A DNA stretch of 64,000 bases, taken from positions 3,494,061 to 3,558,060 of the forward strand of contig NZ_LT800494.1 in the NCBI RefSeq assembly GCF_900166665.1, read 5' to 3'. The notes under the pieces are model-generated. The model saw nothing but the letters and a program-made list of their open reading frames with translations. It was not told where the DNA came from and did no database searches. The position numbers and the translations under genes are program-made. Shown here piece by piece: positions 8,490 to 17,375 of this stretch (position 1 is its first letter; each line of letters begins with the position of its first letter). This stretch comes from Cytobacillus gottheilii (GTDB taxonomy: Bacteria > Bacillota > Bacilli > Bacillales > Cytobacillaceae).

Positions 8490-9488
8490 ATGGAGATGGA
8501 AAAAATGAAGCTTACCTCCTCTGAGATTGGCTCCTTGTGGGGAGAGTACATAAATGGAACAGCCACAGATATCGTCAATAAGTATATGTACTCTATTATT
8601 GAGGATGAGGCAATTAAGGCGATTTTTCATGAAGCGATCCAAACATTTGGAAGTCAGAAGGAACAAATTAAGACTTTTATTGAGAAAGAAGGTTTTCCTG
8701 TACCGATCGGATTTAATGAGACCGATTTGTTCCCAGGTAAACAGCGATTATTCACAGATGCATTTTGTCTAAATTATTTAAATATAATGACCTTGCACGG
8801 TTTATTAGGGCACAGCACTTCATTAGGCGTCTCTGTCAGAAAAGATTTAAGACTATTCTATGATTCTTGCGATGACGCTGCGAAAGATATGTATCACAAA
8901 ACAACTGATCTCTTACTTGAAAAAGGTCTTTTTCAGCGTGACCCTATGTTTTATGCCTATGACCAACCCACCTTTATTTCCAGTAAAGATTTTAAGGATG
9001 GCTTCTTTGGCAAAGGCAGAACCCTTTCAGCAATTGAGATTATTAGTATTTCTTTAAACCTCAAAAAAAGCATTATGGCAAAAACACTCTCTATCGCTTT
9101 TAGTCAGATCGCACAATCAAAAGAAGTGAAGAAATTTTTACGTGAGTCTGAAAAAACGGCTGATGGGCAAATCAAAACTCTAGCCAAAATACTGCAAACG
9201 GATAATCTGCCTGTTCCAAAATCGTGGGAAACAGAAGTTACTCAATCAACAGAATCCCCTTTTTCAGATAAATTAATCATGTATCATACTGGATTTTTAT
9301 TTCAGGCTGCACAAAACTATCATGGTGCAGGTCTGGCTTCATCCATGAGAACCGATTTAATCGCCACTTACGAAGCGACTATTTTACAGAACCTTCTAGT
9401 TACAAAAGATTGGTTTGACATTATGGTCAAAAACAAATGGCTGGAACAGCCGCCCCTTGCGCCGAATAGAAAGGAAATTTCTAAATAA
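8490..9488 (+). CDS. DUF3231 family protein
   Basis: The 332-aa protein matches the DUF3231 family of Bacillaceae. It appears to consist of two repeats of a ferritin-like helical bundle: the first half begins near LTSSEIGSLWGEYI and the second near LSAIEIISISLNLKKSIMAK. Paired helices carry HEAI, HKTTDLL and KTLAKIL-like segments. The biochemical role is not established; several members are linked with sporulating Bacillaceae. The start at 8490 has AGAGGTG about 7 bases upstream. A strong terminator overlaps the stop codon. Confidence 0.85.
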   Translation: MEMEKMKLTSSEIGSLWGEYINGTATDIVNKYMYSIIEDEAIKAIFHEAIQTFGSQKEQIKTFIEKEGFPVPIGFNETDLFPGKQRLFTDAFCLNYLNIMTLHGLLGHSTSLGVSVRKDLRLFYDSCDDAAKDMYHKTTDLLLEKGLFQRDPMFYAYDQPTFISSKDFKDGFFGKGRTLSAIEIISISLNLKKSIMAKTLSIAFSQIAQSKEVKKFLRESEKTADGQIKTLAKILQTDNLPVPKSWETEVTQSTESPFSDKLIMYHTGFLFQAAQNYHGAGLASSMRTDLIATYEATILQNLLVTKDWFDIMVKNKWLEQPPLAPNRKEISK

Positions 9489-9527
9489 CCCTAACTACGA
9501 GCCCTATCTGGTAGTTAGGGTGTTTTT
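9488..9527 (+). terminator. terminator of the DUF3231 gene
   Basis: ACCCTAACTAC (9488-9498) pairs with GTAGTTAGGGT (9511-9521) and is followed by GTTTTTG. The remaining 9528-9719 is AT-rich and shows no gene. Confidence 0.85.
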
Positions 9528-9719
9528 GTTCATAATGATAAAGCACCATCTGCTTTTCTTTTGTTATCACCACTGCATTAACATAATAATCATGAATATT
9601 GATGCCATTGGGCAGCTGACATGCATTTTTTTTCGTATATGGTCTGGACTTTTATGTATGTATTCTGATTTGATAGTGTTCCATTTTTTATCACCCTCCT
9701 CTCCAACATAAGAAATTTC

Positions 9720-10190
9720 TTAAAAAGAATCCCCCAACTCCCAAAATGCGTCACCCAATTGATTTATCAGTTCCCATGCTCTTTTTTCAATCTCATTTGG
9801 AAGATGATCTTTGCCAAAATACTTTAGCTCCAGACTTTCTCCGTCATTTATAGCTAATTCTCCAGTCACCTGCTGTGCATGGAATAAACTAATGACACTA
9901 TAGGTTTCATCCCCATTTGGATATTGAAAATAATAATGGGGACCGGAAAAGACACCCATTAATATAAGCTGATTCGCAGTTAATCCTGTTTCTTCTCTTA
10001 GTTCCCGCTGTGCAACTTCCTCTAATGTTTCGCCGAGTTCCATAGACCCACCAGGCAAACCCCAATCCAACGTATCTGAGCGATGCTGAAAAAGAACTTC
10101 TTTCTTTTGATTGATCACTAATATGGTTGCTCCTACACTGATGATCGGCCTGCTGCCAATCTGTTTTCGAAGCTCAGAAATATAGCCCAT
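9720..10190 (-). CDS. Nudix hydrolase
   Basis: The 156-aa protein has a complete Nudix box: G-SMELG-E-TLEEVAQ-RELREETGL at about residues 47-70, which binds Mg2+ and hydrolyses X-linked nucleoside diphosphates. The segment FQHRSDTLDWGLPGGSME is typical of the MutT-like subfamily found in Bacillus. The substrate is not determined. A GGAGGGG site lies just before the ATG at 10190. It is transcribed toward the DUF3231 gene and divergently from the stress protein gene. Confidence 0.9.
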   Translation of the reverse strand: MGYISELRKQIGSRPIISVGATILVINQKKEVLFQHRSDTLDWGLPGGSMELGETLEEVAQRELREETGLTANQLILMGVFSGPHYYFQYPNGDETYSVISLFHAQQVTGELAINDGESLELKYFGKDHLPNEIEKRAWELINQLGDAFWELGDSF

Positions 10191-10332
10191 TTTTCCCCTC
10201 CTAAAAACTCAATGATTATTATTTCTCTTCTTTTCAATGAGTTCCTTGTGTCATCTTCCATTTATGCATAAAAGTTTGTGCAAAGGGTAGTTTACCTCTA
10301 TAGAGACTATAGAAGTGAAGGAGATGCCCAAC

Positions 10333-10818
10333 ATGTTAAAACAAGAAGAACTGGAAACATTAAGAGAATTAATTAAAGACATTGATACCGCCATGCTGAC
10401 AACGGTTTCTGAAGATGGTCTTGTATCGCGTCCGATGAAAACACAGGAAGTCGAGTTCGATGGTGACTTATGGTTTTTCACGAAAAAAGAGACAGATAAG
10501 TATGAAGAAATTATGCATGATCAGGATGTGAATGTCGCTTATGCCGGCAAGTCCTATGTTTCTGTACGTGGTAGAGCTGAAATCGTTCAGGATTTAAACA
10601 AGAAAAAAGATCTGTGGAACAAAGGGCTTGAGAAGATTATGCAAACTTCTTACGATAACCCGAACGTTGTTTTAATCAAAGTCGAAGCGGAAGCAGCTGA
10701 ATATTGGGAAACAGGTAATTTCACCAAAAAAGTGGCCTTCTTTTACAAACGCATGACGGGTCAAAGTTCCCGATCTGCAGATGTAAATGAAACGATTGAA
10801 TTGAATAATAACAACTAG
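10333..10818 (+). CDS. general stress protein of the pyridoxamine 5'-phosphate oxidase-like fold (YdaG-like)
   Basis: The 161-aa protein resembles B. subtilis YdaG (general stress protein 26): MLTTVSEDGLVSRPM at the start of the split beta-barrel, FDGDLWFFTKKETDKYEEI, and SYVSVRGRAEIV. Family members bind flavin or pyridoxal phosphate; the physiological reaction is uncertain. The start at 10333 is chosen because GAAGGAGATG lies about 8 bases upstream; the ORF formally opens at a GTG 18 bases earlier within that site. A convincing sigma-B promoter could not be found. A terminator follows. Confidence 0.85.
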   Translation: MLKQEELETLRELIKDIDTAMLTTVSEDGLVSRPMKTQEVEFDGDLWFFTKKETDKYEEIMHDQDVNVAYAGKSYVSVRGRAEIVQDLNKKKDLWNKGLEKIMQTSYDNPNVVLIKVEAEAAEYWETGNFTKKVAFFYKRMTGQSSRSADVNETIELNNNN

Positions 10819-10823
10819 CAGCA

Positions 10824-10864
10824 GAAAAAAATGGATTGTCTAATTGGACAATCCATTTTTTTGT
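10824..10864 (+). terminator. terminator of the stress protein gene
   Basis: A-rich lead and GGATTGTC (10833-10840) pair with GACAATCC and a T-rich run ending in TTTTTTTGTTT. Confidence 0.85.
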
Positions 10865-10965
10865 TTAACATCATTCTTTATAAGTATTGTAAAACTCAGT
10901 TTTTTCACTCTTTTTTTCCAACTGAAACTATTGCTTCATCCTATCTTCTTTTTCAGTGTCCTGCA

Positions 10966-12888
10966 TTAATAAATGATAATTCTCTGATAGTTTTTCTCTG
11001 TAAATCGAAATATTACACCATATATAATAGTAAACAGAATAGCTGCAAAAAGTGCGCTTCCCAACACAACAAATGTATGATCCATCGCTGCGGTAGTTCC
11101 AATGATTTTTATCACAAGGGGCATTATTGCTGCTAAATGGATAGTAGCTACTGTTAGCGGAGCCAAAAACATAATGAGAGTTTGCCTTCTAATTATTTGT
11201 GTAATTTCCTTATCACCTATTCCAACTTTCTTCATAATAGCAAAACGATGACGATCATCATGCCCTTCCGAAATTTGCTTATAATAAATCATTAAAGCTG
11301 TTTCCGCAAACAAAACAACACTAATAAAAACACCTAGAAACAACAAACCGCCAAAACTACCTAACACCGTTTCTTTGTAAATTGACTTTGCTTCAACATA
11401 CACATTGCCAATCGTTTCGGCTTTATCAGCGATTGCATGGGAAAATTCATTTACCTGCTTTGAATCTCCTTGTACATTAATGTCTTGATACATCGTCAAT
11501 GAGTTTTCTAAATCTGCTGCTTGCGCAAACTCACCTGTTAACGATGCAACGACATAAATCCAATTACCATCTATACTATCAGCCAAGGAAGTATCAATAG
11601 GCAGTTCTTCCACCGTACCCTTCACGTTGAATGATTGATCATTTAACGTGATGCTCTGTAAATCCACAGTTTCTTGACCTTTTAAAAGCAGGACTTCATC
11701 TGAAGCTAACGATATGTTTTCACTTGTTAATGAGTTGAGATCTTCCAGGGGAAGGATACGAAAGAATTCTTCCTTCTCATCTCCTGTTAAATCTGCAGCA
11801 AACTGTCCGCCCCGGTAAGATGCAAATGATGTTATCTCAACGTCATATCTGTCTTTATGTTCTTCAATAAATGCTTGCAATTGCTGCTGTTCTGAAATAT
11901 TTTCAGCTGCATTTGTAATAGACACATCGAACTTAAATGTATTATTCACCATCGTATTGACACCTAAATATAAAGATACCGTGGTTGTCAAAACAATCAT
12001 GGTTGCTGTGCTTAGCACTGCAATATTGGATAAGCCAATTGCATTTTGTTTCATCCGATAAAGCATAGTTGATATGAGAGTAAAATAATCTTTGTTATAA
12101 TAGAAGTTTTCATTTTTTCGCAGCATTTTAAGCAGTACAATGCTAACAGCAGTAAATAGCAAATACGTTGCTGCGACCACAAACACGATTGCTGCAATCA
12201 TCGTATTTAAATCTCGTATAGGATCACTAACCGTAAATGATAAAAGATATCCGGCGATCAAAAGAATACCGCCCAGAACAGCAAGCACATACTTCGCCTT
12301 TGGTTCTCTCTCCCCTATTTGTCCACCTTTCATTAATTCTGTAATACGAATAGAGTTCATCTGTTTTAAATTATATAAGTATATAATAATGAAAATAATG
12401 CTGAAGGTGGCCAATGTTTTTATAACAGCCATTATAGAAAAGATCTTTAATGTTAACGGCACATTCATCGTAATGGACATTGCTATGCCTACAACTTGAT
12501 TAAGTATTAAACCAATGGTTAAGCCGCCTATAGTAGCCATCAGGGCAATCAGGGAATTTTCCATCCTCAATAATTTCCTAACATGCTTTTTTTCCATTCC
12601 CAGCAAATGATAAAGACCAAATTCCTTTTTTCTTCTCTTGAAAATAAAGCTATTCGCATATAGAAGAAAAAACAGAGAAAGAATCGTAAACAATAAGCTC
12701 CCAAACTTCATTACGTCAATCGTAAAATTTCCGCCTGGAATGTTCTTCAAAGCTGTATCATTCACCAGGCTATTCATTGTATAAAATAAGGCAATTGTAA
12801 CCATGCAAGTAATGATATATGGCAGCAACATTAAGCTATTCTTTTTAAGATTTGTCAGCGCTAATTTACCATATAATTTCTTATTCAT
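10966..12888 (-). CDS. BceB-type ABC transporter permease (FtsX-like)
   Basis: The 640-aa permease has the BceB/PsdB layout: ten membrane helices, an FtsX domain near residues 50-200, and a large extracellular domain (about residues 310-500) between helices 7 and 8 that in this family binds peptide antibiotics. The N-terminus reads MNKKLYGKLALTNLKKNS. Such transporters protect against cell-wall-active peptides and signal to a BceS-like kinase, but no two-component genes adjoin it here. It overlaps the upstream ATPase gene by four bases (ATGA). The nearby PadR regulator may replace the two-component system; that is inference. Confidence 0.9.
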   Translation of the reverse strand: MNKKLYGKLALTNLKKNSLMLLPYIITCMVTIALFYTMNSLVNDTALKNIPGGNFTIDVMKFGSLLFTILSLFFLLYANSFIFKRRKKEFGLYHLLGMEKKHVRKLLRMENSLIALMATIGGLTIGLILNQVVGIAMSITMNVPLTLKIFSIMAVIKTLATFSIIFIIIYLYNLKQMNSIRITELMKGGQIGEREPKAKYVLAVLGGILLIAGYLLSFTVSDPIRDLNTMIAAIVFVVAATYLLFTAVSIVLLKMLRKNENFYYNKDYFTLISTMLYRMKQNAIGLSNIAVLSTATMIVLTTTVSLYLGVNTMVNNTFKFDVSITNAAENISEQQQLQAFIEEHKDRYDVEITSFASYRGGQFAADLTGDEKEEFFRILPLEDLNSLTSENISLASDEVLLLKGQETVDLQSITLNDQSFNVKGTVEELPIDTSLADSIDGNWIYVVASLTGEFAQAADLENSLTMYQDINVQGDSKQVNEFSHAIADKAETIGNVYVEAKSIYKETVLGSFGGLLFLGVFISVVLFAETALMIYYKQISEGHDDRHRFAIMKKVGIGDKEITQIIRRQTLIMFLAPLTVATIHLAAIMPLVIKIIGTTAAMDHTFVVLGSALFAAILFTIIYGVIFRFTEKNYQRIIIY

Positions 12889-13646
12889 AAGCTAGTACTC
12901 CTTTTCGCAACTGCTGCTGACTGCATATCAAAAATCTGCTGAGTTATATCTTCATTCATACTCTTTTTTTGAATTTCATTATTGATTTTTCCATCTTTTA
13001 TAAATAACACCCGGCTTGCTTTACTTGCGGCATACACACTATGTGTGACCATAATAATAGTTTGTCCAGCTTGATGAAACGCTGCAAATAAGTCCAATAA
13101 CTCCTGTGCTGAACGAGAATCAAGAGCACCAGTCGGTTCATCTGCTAGAATCAGGCTTGGTGATGTGATTAACGCTCGTGCAACAGCAGCTCTCTGCTGC
13201 TGACCTCCAGAAACTTCGTAAGGATATTTATCTAAAATATGTTCAATCTCCAACGCAGCAGCTAAATCCTTAATCTTTGCATTCATTTCTTTTACACGAA
13301 GATTAGCCATTACAAGCGGCAGAAAAATATTATCCTTCAAAGTAAATTGATCTAACAAGTTAAAGTCCTGAAACACAAATCCTAAATGCTCCCTCCTGAA
13401 TGCGGCCAATTTCTCATTTGGGATTTCCTTGTAGTTCTTCCCTTCAAGCAGAACCTCACCAGCAGTCACATCATCCAAAGATGCTAAAATATTCAGCAGC
13501 GTTGACTTCCCGGAACCAGACTCTCCCATGATGGCAATATACTCGCCCTTATCCACAGTAAAACTGATATCAGAGAGCGCCTCTACCTTTGCCCCTTTCC
13601 GAGATTGATATACCTTTTTTACATTTTGAACCTTTAGAATTTCCAA
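12885..13646 (-). CDS. BceA-type ABC transporter ATP-binding protein
   Basis: The 253-aa ATPase has Walker A GESGSGKST, the Q-loop, signature VSGGQQQR and Walker B LILADEPTGALD followed by the H-loop IMVTHS. It belongs to the MacB/LolD-like group that powers BceB-type permeases, and its partner follows with a 4-base overlap. The start is taken as TTG at 13646, giving MEILKVQNVKKVYQ, because GGAGGG sits 7 bases upstream; the longer ORF to 13733 lacks a site. The PadR gene is divergent. Confidence 0.9.
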   Translation of the reverse strand: MEILKVQNVKKVYQSRKGAKVEALSDISFTVDKGEYIAIMGESGSGKSTLLNILASLDDVTAGEVLLEGKNYKEIPNEKLAAFRREHLGFVFQDFNLLDQFTLKDNIFLPLVMANLRVKEMNAKIKDLAAALEIEHILDKYPYEVSGGQQQRAAVARALITSPSLILADEPTGALDSRSAQELLDLFAAFHQAGQTIIMVTHSVYAASKASRVLFIKDGKINNEIQKKSMNEDITQQIFDMQSAAVAKRSTSL

Positions 13647-13884
13647 TACATATCCCTCCGAATAAAAAACCTTTGTCTCAGTGCCTTTATCATACTGAAA
13701 ACTATGGCAATCATTATTTGGAATACATAACAAAATTCTTCTATTTTTCTGCTTTAAATCTTACGAAGTTCTTATGGCGTCACAGCGACGCCCCGAATTT
13801 GGTCGAAAATTGTCGGGCGCTATTCCGCGTTAAGTCTTGTTTTATTTTCCAATTAAGGTTGACACTGGATGAAAATTCCTTCAC

Positions 13885-13918
13885 TATTATGTTAGACGAT
13901 ATAACGTGTAACATAATA
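13885..13918. promoter_or_regulatory. large palindromic operator before the PadR gene
   Basis: The arms TATTATGTTA (13885-13894) and TAACATAATA (13909-13918) are perfect inverted repeats, and inside them ACG and CGT (13896-13898, 13905-13907) extend the dyad. ATGT-ACAT dyads are the known binding pattern of PadR-type repressors. The left arm contains a possible -10 (TATTAT), and TTGACA lies at 13859-13864, though the 20-base spacing is long. The site starts 21 bases before the PadR start codon, so autorepression is the natural reading. Confidence 0.75.
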
Positions 13919-13938
13919 ACTTCAAAAGGATGATTGAA

Positions 13939-14259
13939 ATGGCCTACAACGGCGGCCCGATGACAGAAGCGATGTATTATGTCCTTCTAGCCTTAATGCG
14001 TCCTAACCACGGATATCAGCTCATGCATTCAATTGCAGAAGTGTCCAATGGCCGAGTAAACATGGGCCCTGGTACTCTTTATGGCGTCCTTTCAAGGATG
14101 CAAAAAGATGGGCTCATTTCTTTAGCGGAAGAGGATGGAAGAAGAAAAACGTATGAAATAACACCTGAAGGAGAAAAAGCACTGCGGCTGGAGCATGATC
14201 GTTTAAAAGCAGTAATTGAAGATAGCAGGATTTTAGAGGATGGTGATGAAAATGGCTAA
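13939..14259 (+). CDS. PadR family transcriptional regulator
   Basis: The 106-aa protein has the PadR winged helix: MYYVLLALMRPNHGYQLM, MGPGTLYGVLSRMQKDGLI and the wing EDGRRKTYEITPEG. PadR proteins are dimeric repressors that release DNA on binding small or peptide ligands. The start at 13939 is chosen because AAAGGATG is well spaced from it; the ATG at 13930 lies within that site. It overlaps the DUF2812 gene, the usual partner of this PadR subtype, and a matching palindrome lies directly upstream. It is divergent from the BceAB-like transporter, a possible second target. Confidence 0.92.
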   Translation: MAYNGGPMTEAMYYVLLALMRPNHGYQLMHSIAEVSNGRVNMGPGTLYGVLSRMQKDGLISLAEEDGRRKTYEITPEGEKALRLEHDRLKAVIEDSRILEDGDENG

Positions 14260-15448
14260 AACCATTTACAAACTGCGGCCCAGTGACAATTGGCGAATCG
14301 GAGAACATGAAAGCTGGTTTGCAGACATGGCTGCCCAGGGGCTTTTTCTTAAAAAGATGGGATTTCCTTTTGCTAAGTTTGTTAAAGGGGAACCAAAGAA
14401 AATGCGCTACCGAATTGAAGTGAATTCGGGAGACGAAATAACATCCGAACAAAAACAAATGTATGCAGAAAGCGGCTGGGAATATGTAACGAGCTATAAT
14501 TTATTTCATGTCTTTTCATCCCCCGAAGAGTTGCAGGCACCAGAACTTCATACCGATCCGGCCGAGCAGGCTTTTACAATCGAAACTTTGGATACTAAGT
14601 TAACTTTTAGCACAATCCTTTCGATTACGGGATTGCTTTTACTATTCGGAATGCAAGCTTCTGTTTGGTTTCTTGATGAAACACCTACACTGGTCTTAAT
14701 CGAGGGGAGCGCAGTTTTTCAAATCATTTTTGCACTGTTTTTACTTTATTCAACATACCTTTCACTTCAAGCAGCCATATCCATCCGCAAACTGCGCAGA
14801 AACCTAATTGAAGGAAAACCGATTGACCACCATGCGCCTTGGAAAAAACGATTCCAAACACAAAATATTATAGGCATACTGCTTACAATCGTAATGGGAC
14901 TAATTGCCGTCATTCCTATTTTTCAGCTGACAAAAATAGATACGAAAACATTGCCGGAAAGCAGCTCGGACTTACCGTTTATCAGATTAGCAGATTTAGA
15001 GAATAACCCGGATTTCATCAGAGAAGAACCTGTCTTTTTTAATGACGATGTAGATCGTGGAAATCAATATTCTTTTAATTGGAGTCCTCTTGCCCCCTTA
15101 CAATATGAAACTTCTGAACACGGATTAATTCCAGGTGAAATACAGAAATATGGAGAAGAATACTCATCTTCACTTGATACAAAAGTATACCAGTTGCGCT
15201 TTCCTTCCTTGGCAGAGCCAGTAATTTCGGATTTAATACAAAGCAGAAGTTTTCAAACTGAACGAGAAGATTTTATAGAAACCTCTCATCCTGAATTGGA
15301 TCTACTGATTACGTATGATAAGGATAAAATAAAAATGGTGTTTGCACATAAAGGAAAGGCTGTCATGTATGCTTCTTATTATGGTCACGCAACTATAGAA
15401 ACCATAATTGAAAACACTGTTGAAAAGATTAAATTGATTTCCGAATAG
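14246..15448 (+). CDS. DUF2812 domain membrane protein
   Basis: The 400-aa protein begins with a DUF2812 domain (about residues 1-110, with YKLRPSDNW and HESWFADMAAQGLFL) followed by paired membrane helices near residues 115-160 and 205-230 and a C-terminal soluble domain of about 160 residues. DUF2812 proteins are regularly encoded after PadR repressors, as here, and are thought to act as partner or anti-repressor proteins; the mechanism is not settled. The start is taken at ATG 14246, seven bases after GAGG; ATG 14240 and 14252 are alternatives. The gene overlaps padR by 14 bases. Confidence 0.8.
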   Translation: MKMAKTIYKLRPSDNWRIGEHESWFADMAAQGLFLKKMGFPFAKFVKGEPKKMRYRIEVNSGDEITSEQKQMYAESGWEYVTSYNLFHVFSSPEELQAPELHTDPAEQAFTIETLDTKLTFSTILSITGLLLLFGMQASVWFLDETPTLVLIEGSAVFQIIFALFLLYSTYLSLQAAISIRKLRRNLIEGKPIDHHAPWKKRFQTQNIIGILLTIVMGLIAVIPIFQLTKIDTKTLPESSSDLPFIRLADLENNPDFIREEPVFFNDDVDRGNQYSFNWSPLAPLQYETSEHGLIPGEIQKYGEEYSSSLDTKVYQLRFPSLAEPVISDLIQSRSFQTEREDFIETSHPELDLLITYDKDKIKMVFAHKGKAVMYASYYGHATIETIIENTVEKIKLISE

Positions 15449-15454
15449 AAACTA

Positions 15455-15491
15455 AAAAAGCTTACAGAATCAAAGTCTGTAAGCTTTTTTC
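15455..15491. terminator. bidirectional terminator between convergent genes
   Basis: AAAAAAGCTTACAGA (15455-15469) is the exact complement of TCTGTAAGCTTTTTT (15477-15491), a 15-bp stem with A and T runs on both sides. It can end transcription from the DUF2812 gene and from the opposing YdeI-like gene. Confidence 0.9.
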
Positions 15492-16141
15492 TATTTCTTT
15501 CCCTGTCTGTACAAATCTACTGTCTTAAATCCTTTAGATAAGATCTCGACCATTTGGACTTGGCGGTTATCACGCGTTTTCTGCTGCTTGGCTGAAAAGA
15601 TATACCGTGCCCAGTCACGCTTATAACCTGGTGTTAATGATTGATAAAAAGTTAATTGTTCAGGATGATCTGTTAACAGTTTTTCTACATCTGGTATCTG
15701 ATCCTCATAATCCGCCACACACTGGCTTGCAGCGGAAGATTTTTTCGCTTTTTTCTTTTCACGCTTCAAACCAATCACCGTGAAAACATCATCCATGCTC
15801 ACCATCCGTGCAAATTTGATATCACTTTCATCCACATAGCCATCCTCTCCTACCTTCATAGCCGGAAAGATCTCATCTCGATGTATGTGCGAATCAAACC
15901 GCTTATTCCCTTTTTTCGGATATGCAAAAAACAGATACCCTTTCTCAACTAATTGCTCCTCTTGTATTATGCGCTTCGTATGCTCAACCATTTGGTTGAT
16001 ATTCTCGATAAAAATAAAAATTGCATCATGATCTCCGGACAGTTCAGTCTTATAGCCATTAAATAAATCGTAGTCTTCTGGCTGATGTAGCACCGCTAGA
16101 TTGTTGTATTTAGTTAGATTTAATTTATCAATGATTGACAT
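15491..16141 (-). CDS. YdeI/OmdA-like protein
   Basis: The 216-aa protein has a C-terminal segment LTPGYKRDWARYIFSAK with a following R-NRQVQMVEIL helix, typical of the YdeI/OmpD-associated (OmdA) family. The N-terminal 130 residues, with HDAIFIFIENINQMVEHT and GYLFFAYPKKGNKRF, resemble the partner domain seen in Firmicutes members. The molecular role is unknown; some relatives are annotated as bacteriocin-protection proteins. The start at 16141 follows AAAGGAG by about 10 bases; the ORF extends upstream without a better site. Confidence 0.7.
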   Translation of the reverse strand: MSIIDKLNLTKYNNLAVLHQPEDYDLFNGYKTELSGDHDAIFIFIENINQMVEHTKRIIQEEQLVEKGYLFFAYPKKGNKRFDSHIHRDEIFPAMKVGEDGYVDESDIKFARMVSMDDVFTVIGLKREKKKAKKSSAASQCVADYEDQIPDVEKLLTDHPEQLTFYQSLTPGYKRDWARYIFSAKQQKTRDNRQVQMVEILSKGFKTVDLYRQGKK

Positions 16142-16228
16142 TATGATATTACTCCTTTTAGACAATTATGTAGTTACTGCGGGAGAGGTAGTTTGCGCTT
16201 TTGGGGCCCTCGGCTCTCTTTCACTTGT

Positions 16229-16862
16229 TGACGGGCACTTAGCTTGATCTTTAGTGCCCGTCAACTCGCTTTTCGCTGCCTGACGGGCACTTACCTTGTT
16301 CTTTAATGCCCGCCAACTCGCTTTTCATTGTCTGACGGGCACTTTGCCCGCTCTTTTGTGACCGCCAACTCGCTTTCCGCTGCCTGACGGGCACTTTGCC
16401 CGCTCTTTTGTGACCGCCAACTCGCTTTTCGTTGCCTGACGGGCACTTTGCCCACTCTTTTGTGACCTCCAACTCGCTTTTCGCTGCCTGACGGGCACTT
16501 TGCCCGCTCTTTTGTGACCGCCAACTCGCTTTTCGCTGCCTGACGGGCACTTACCTTGCTCTTTTGTGCCCTCCAACTCGCTTTTCATTGCCTGACGGGC
16601 ACTTTACCTGCTCTTTTGTGACCGCCAACTCGCTTTTCGCTACCTGACGGGCACTTACCTTGCTCTTTTGTTCCCGCCAACTCGCTTTTCGCTACCTGAC
16701 GGGCACTTTGCCCGCTCTTTAATGCCCGCCAACTCACTTTTCGTTGCCTGACGGGCACTTTGCCCGCTCTTTTGTGACCGCCAACTCGCTTTTCATTGCC
16801 TCACGGGCACTTTGCCTGCTCTTTAGTGCCCTCCAACTCGCACTTCGCTGCCTCACGGGCAC
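16229..16862. repeat. 13-copy 52-bp tandem repeat array
   Basis: Units start at 16229 and then every 52 bases exactly to 16853 (the last is partial). Each begins TGACGGGCACTT (TCACGGGC in the last two) and ends near CCAACTCGCTTTTCGCTGC. The first unit holds a perfect 12-bp hairpin, TTGACGGGCACT with AGTGCCCGTCAA; later units keep the left arm but often change the right one. The period is not a multiple of three, so ORFs through the array in several frames are artefacts. There are no unique spacers, so this is not CRISPR. 16142-16228 shows nothing else. Confidence 0.95.
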
Positions 16863-16952
16863 AATTCTCCCCCAAAATCTTCTATGCCATGATTATACAG
16901 TGCCCCGTATCTATAACTCAACACTACTATTGTTTACACACCCATCACCTGT

Positions 16953-17279
16953 CTAGCTTAAACCCCCAAAATAGTAAAGCACAAAATAAGCAACCAGACA
17001 TAATATCGATCCTACTAAAAATGGATTAATGGATAATGTTGTTTTCTCGCGTTCCGGTTTATAGCTTCCTAAAGACATATTAAACACTGCCCGCTGAGTG
17101 TTTCTCGATAAAACATCGCCGGTTGAGCTCATGATAAACGCAAAAAAGACAAGGATAAGCGACCCGATAAACATGGTATCTGCCAGATTTGTATTTAACA
17201 AGATTGCTATTCCGTAGAGCAAGCCTAATTCTAAGACTAAGACCAATAAAACGAATAAGAAATACCTTTTCACCCTCAT
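16953..17279 (-). CDS. DUF3899-like small membrane protein
   Basis: The 108-aa protein has three membrane helices (about residues 5-27, 35-52 and 88-106) and a central soluble loop with the segment SLGSYKPEREKTTLSINPFLVGS. This resembles the DUF3899 family of Bacillus, recalled from memory. AAAGGAGGAG lies about 5 bases before the ATG at 17279. The gene lies next to the tandem repeat array and appears monocistronic. Function unknown. Confidence 0.7.
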   Translation of the reverse strand: MRVKRYFLFVLLVLVLELGLLYGIAILLNTNLADTMFIGSLILVFFAFIMSSTGDVLSRNTQRAVFNMSLGSYKPEREKTTLSINPFLVGSILCLVAYFVLYYFGGLS

Positions 17280-17343
17280 TTCTCCTCCTTTACCTCTTAA
17301 ATACGAATATAATTAACAGAAGTTTCAGATATTTAACCCACAC

Positions 17344-17375
17344 CAAAAAGATCCTAAATCACTAAAGATTTAGGA
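17344..17375 (-). terminator. minus-strand terminator
   Basis: On the minus strand TCCTAAATC and GATTTAGGA (17367-17375 and 17352-17360) form a 9-bp stem followed by TCTTTTTGG. It ends the broken macro-domain gene. Confidence 0.7.

Noticed and set aside
10265-10320. Sigma-B promoter before the YdaG-like gene
   Set aside because: A GGGTAG box is present but no matching -35 at the right distance.
16251-16588. Repetitive ORFs (products with SARQ and RASWRSQK-like repeats) in several frames
   Set aside because: They are readings of the 52-bp tandem repeats; the period is not a multiple of three and no ribosome binding site is present.
16229-16862. CRISPR array
   Set aside because: The units are contiguous 52-bp tandem copies without unique spacers, and no cas gene is present.
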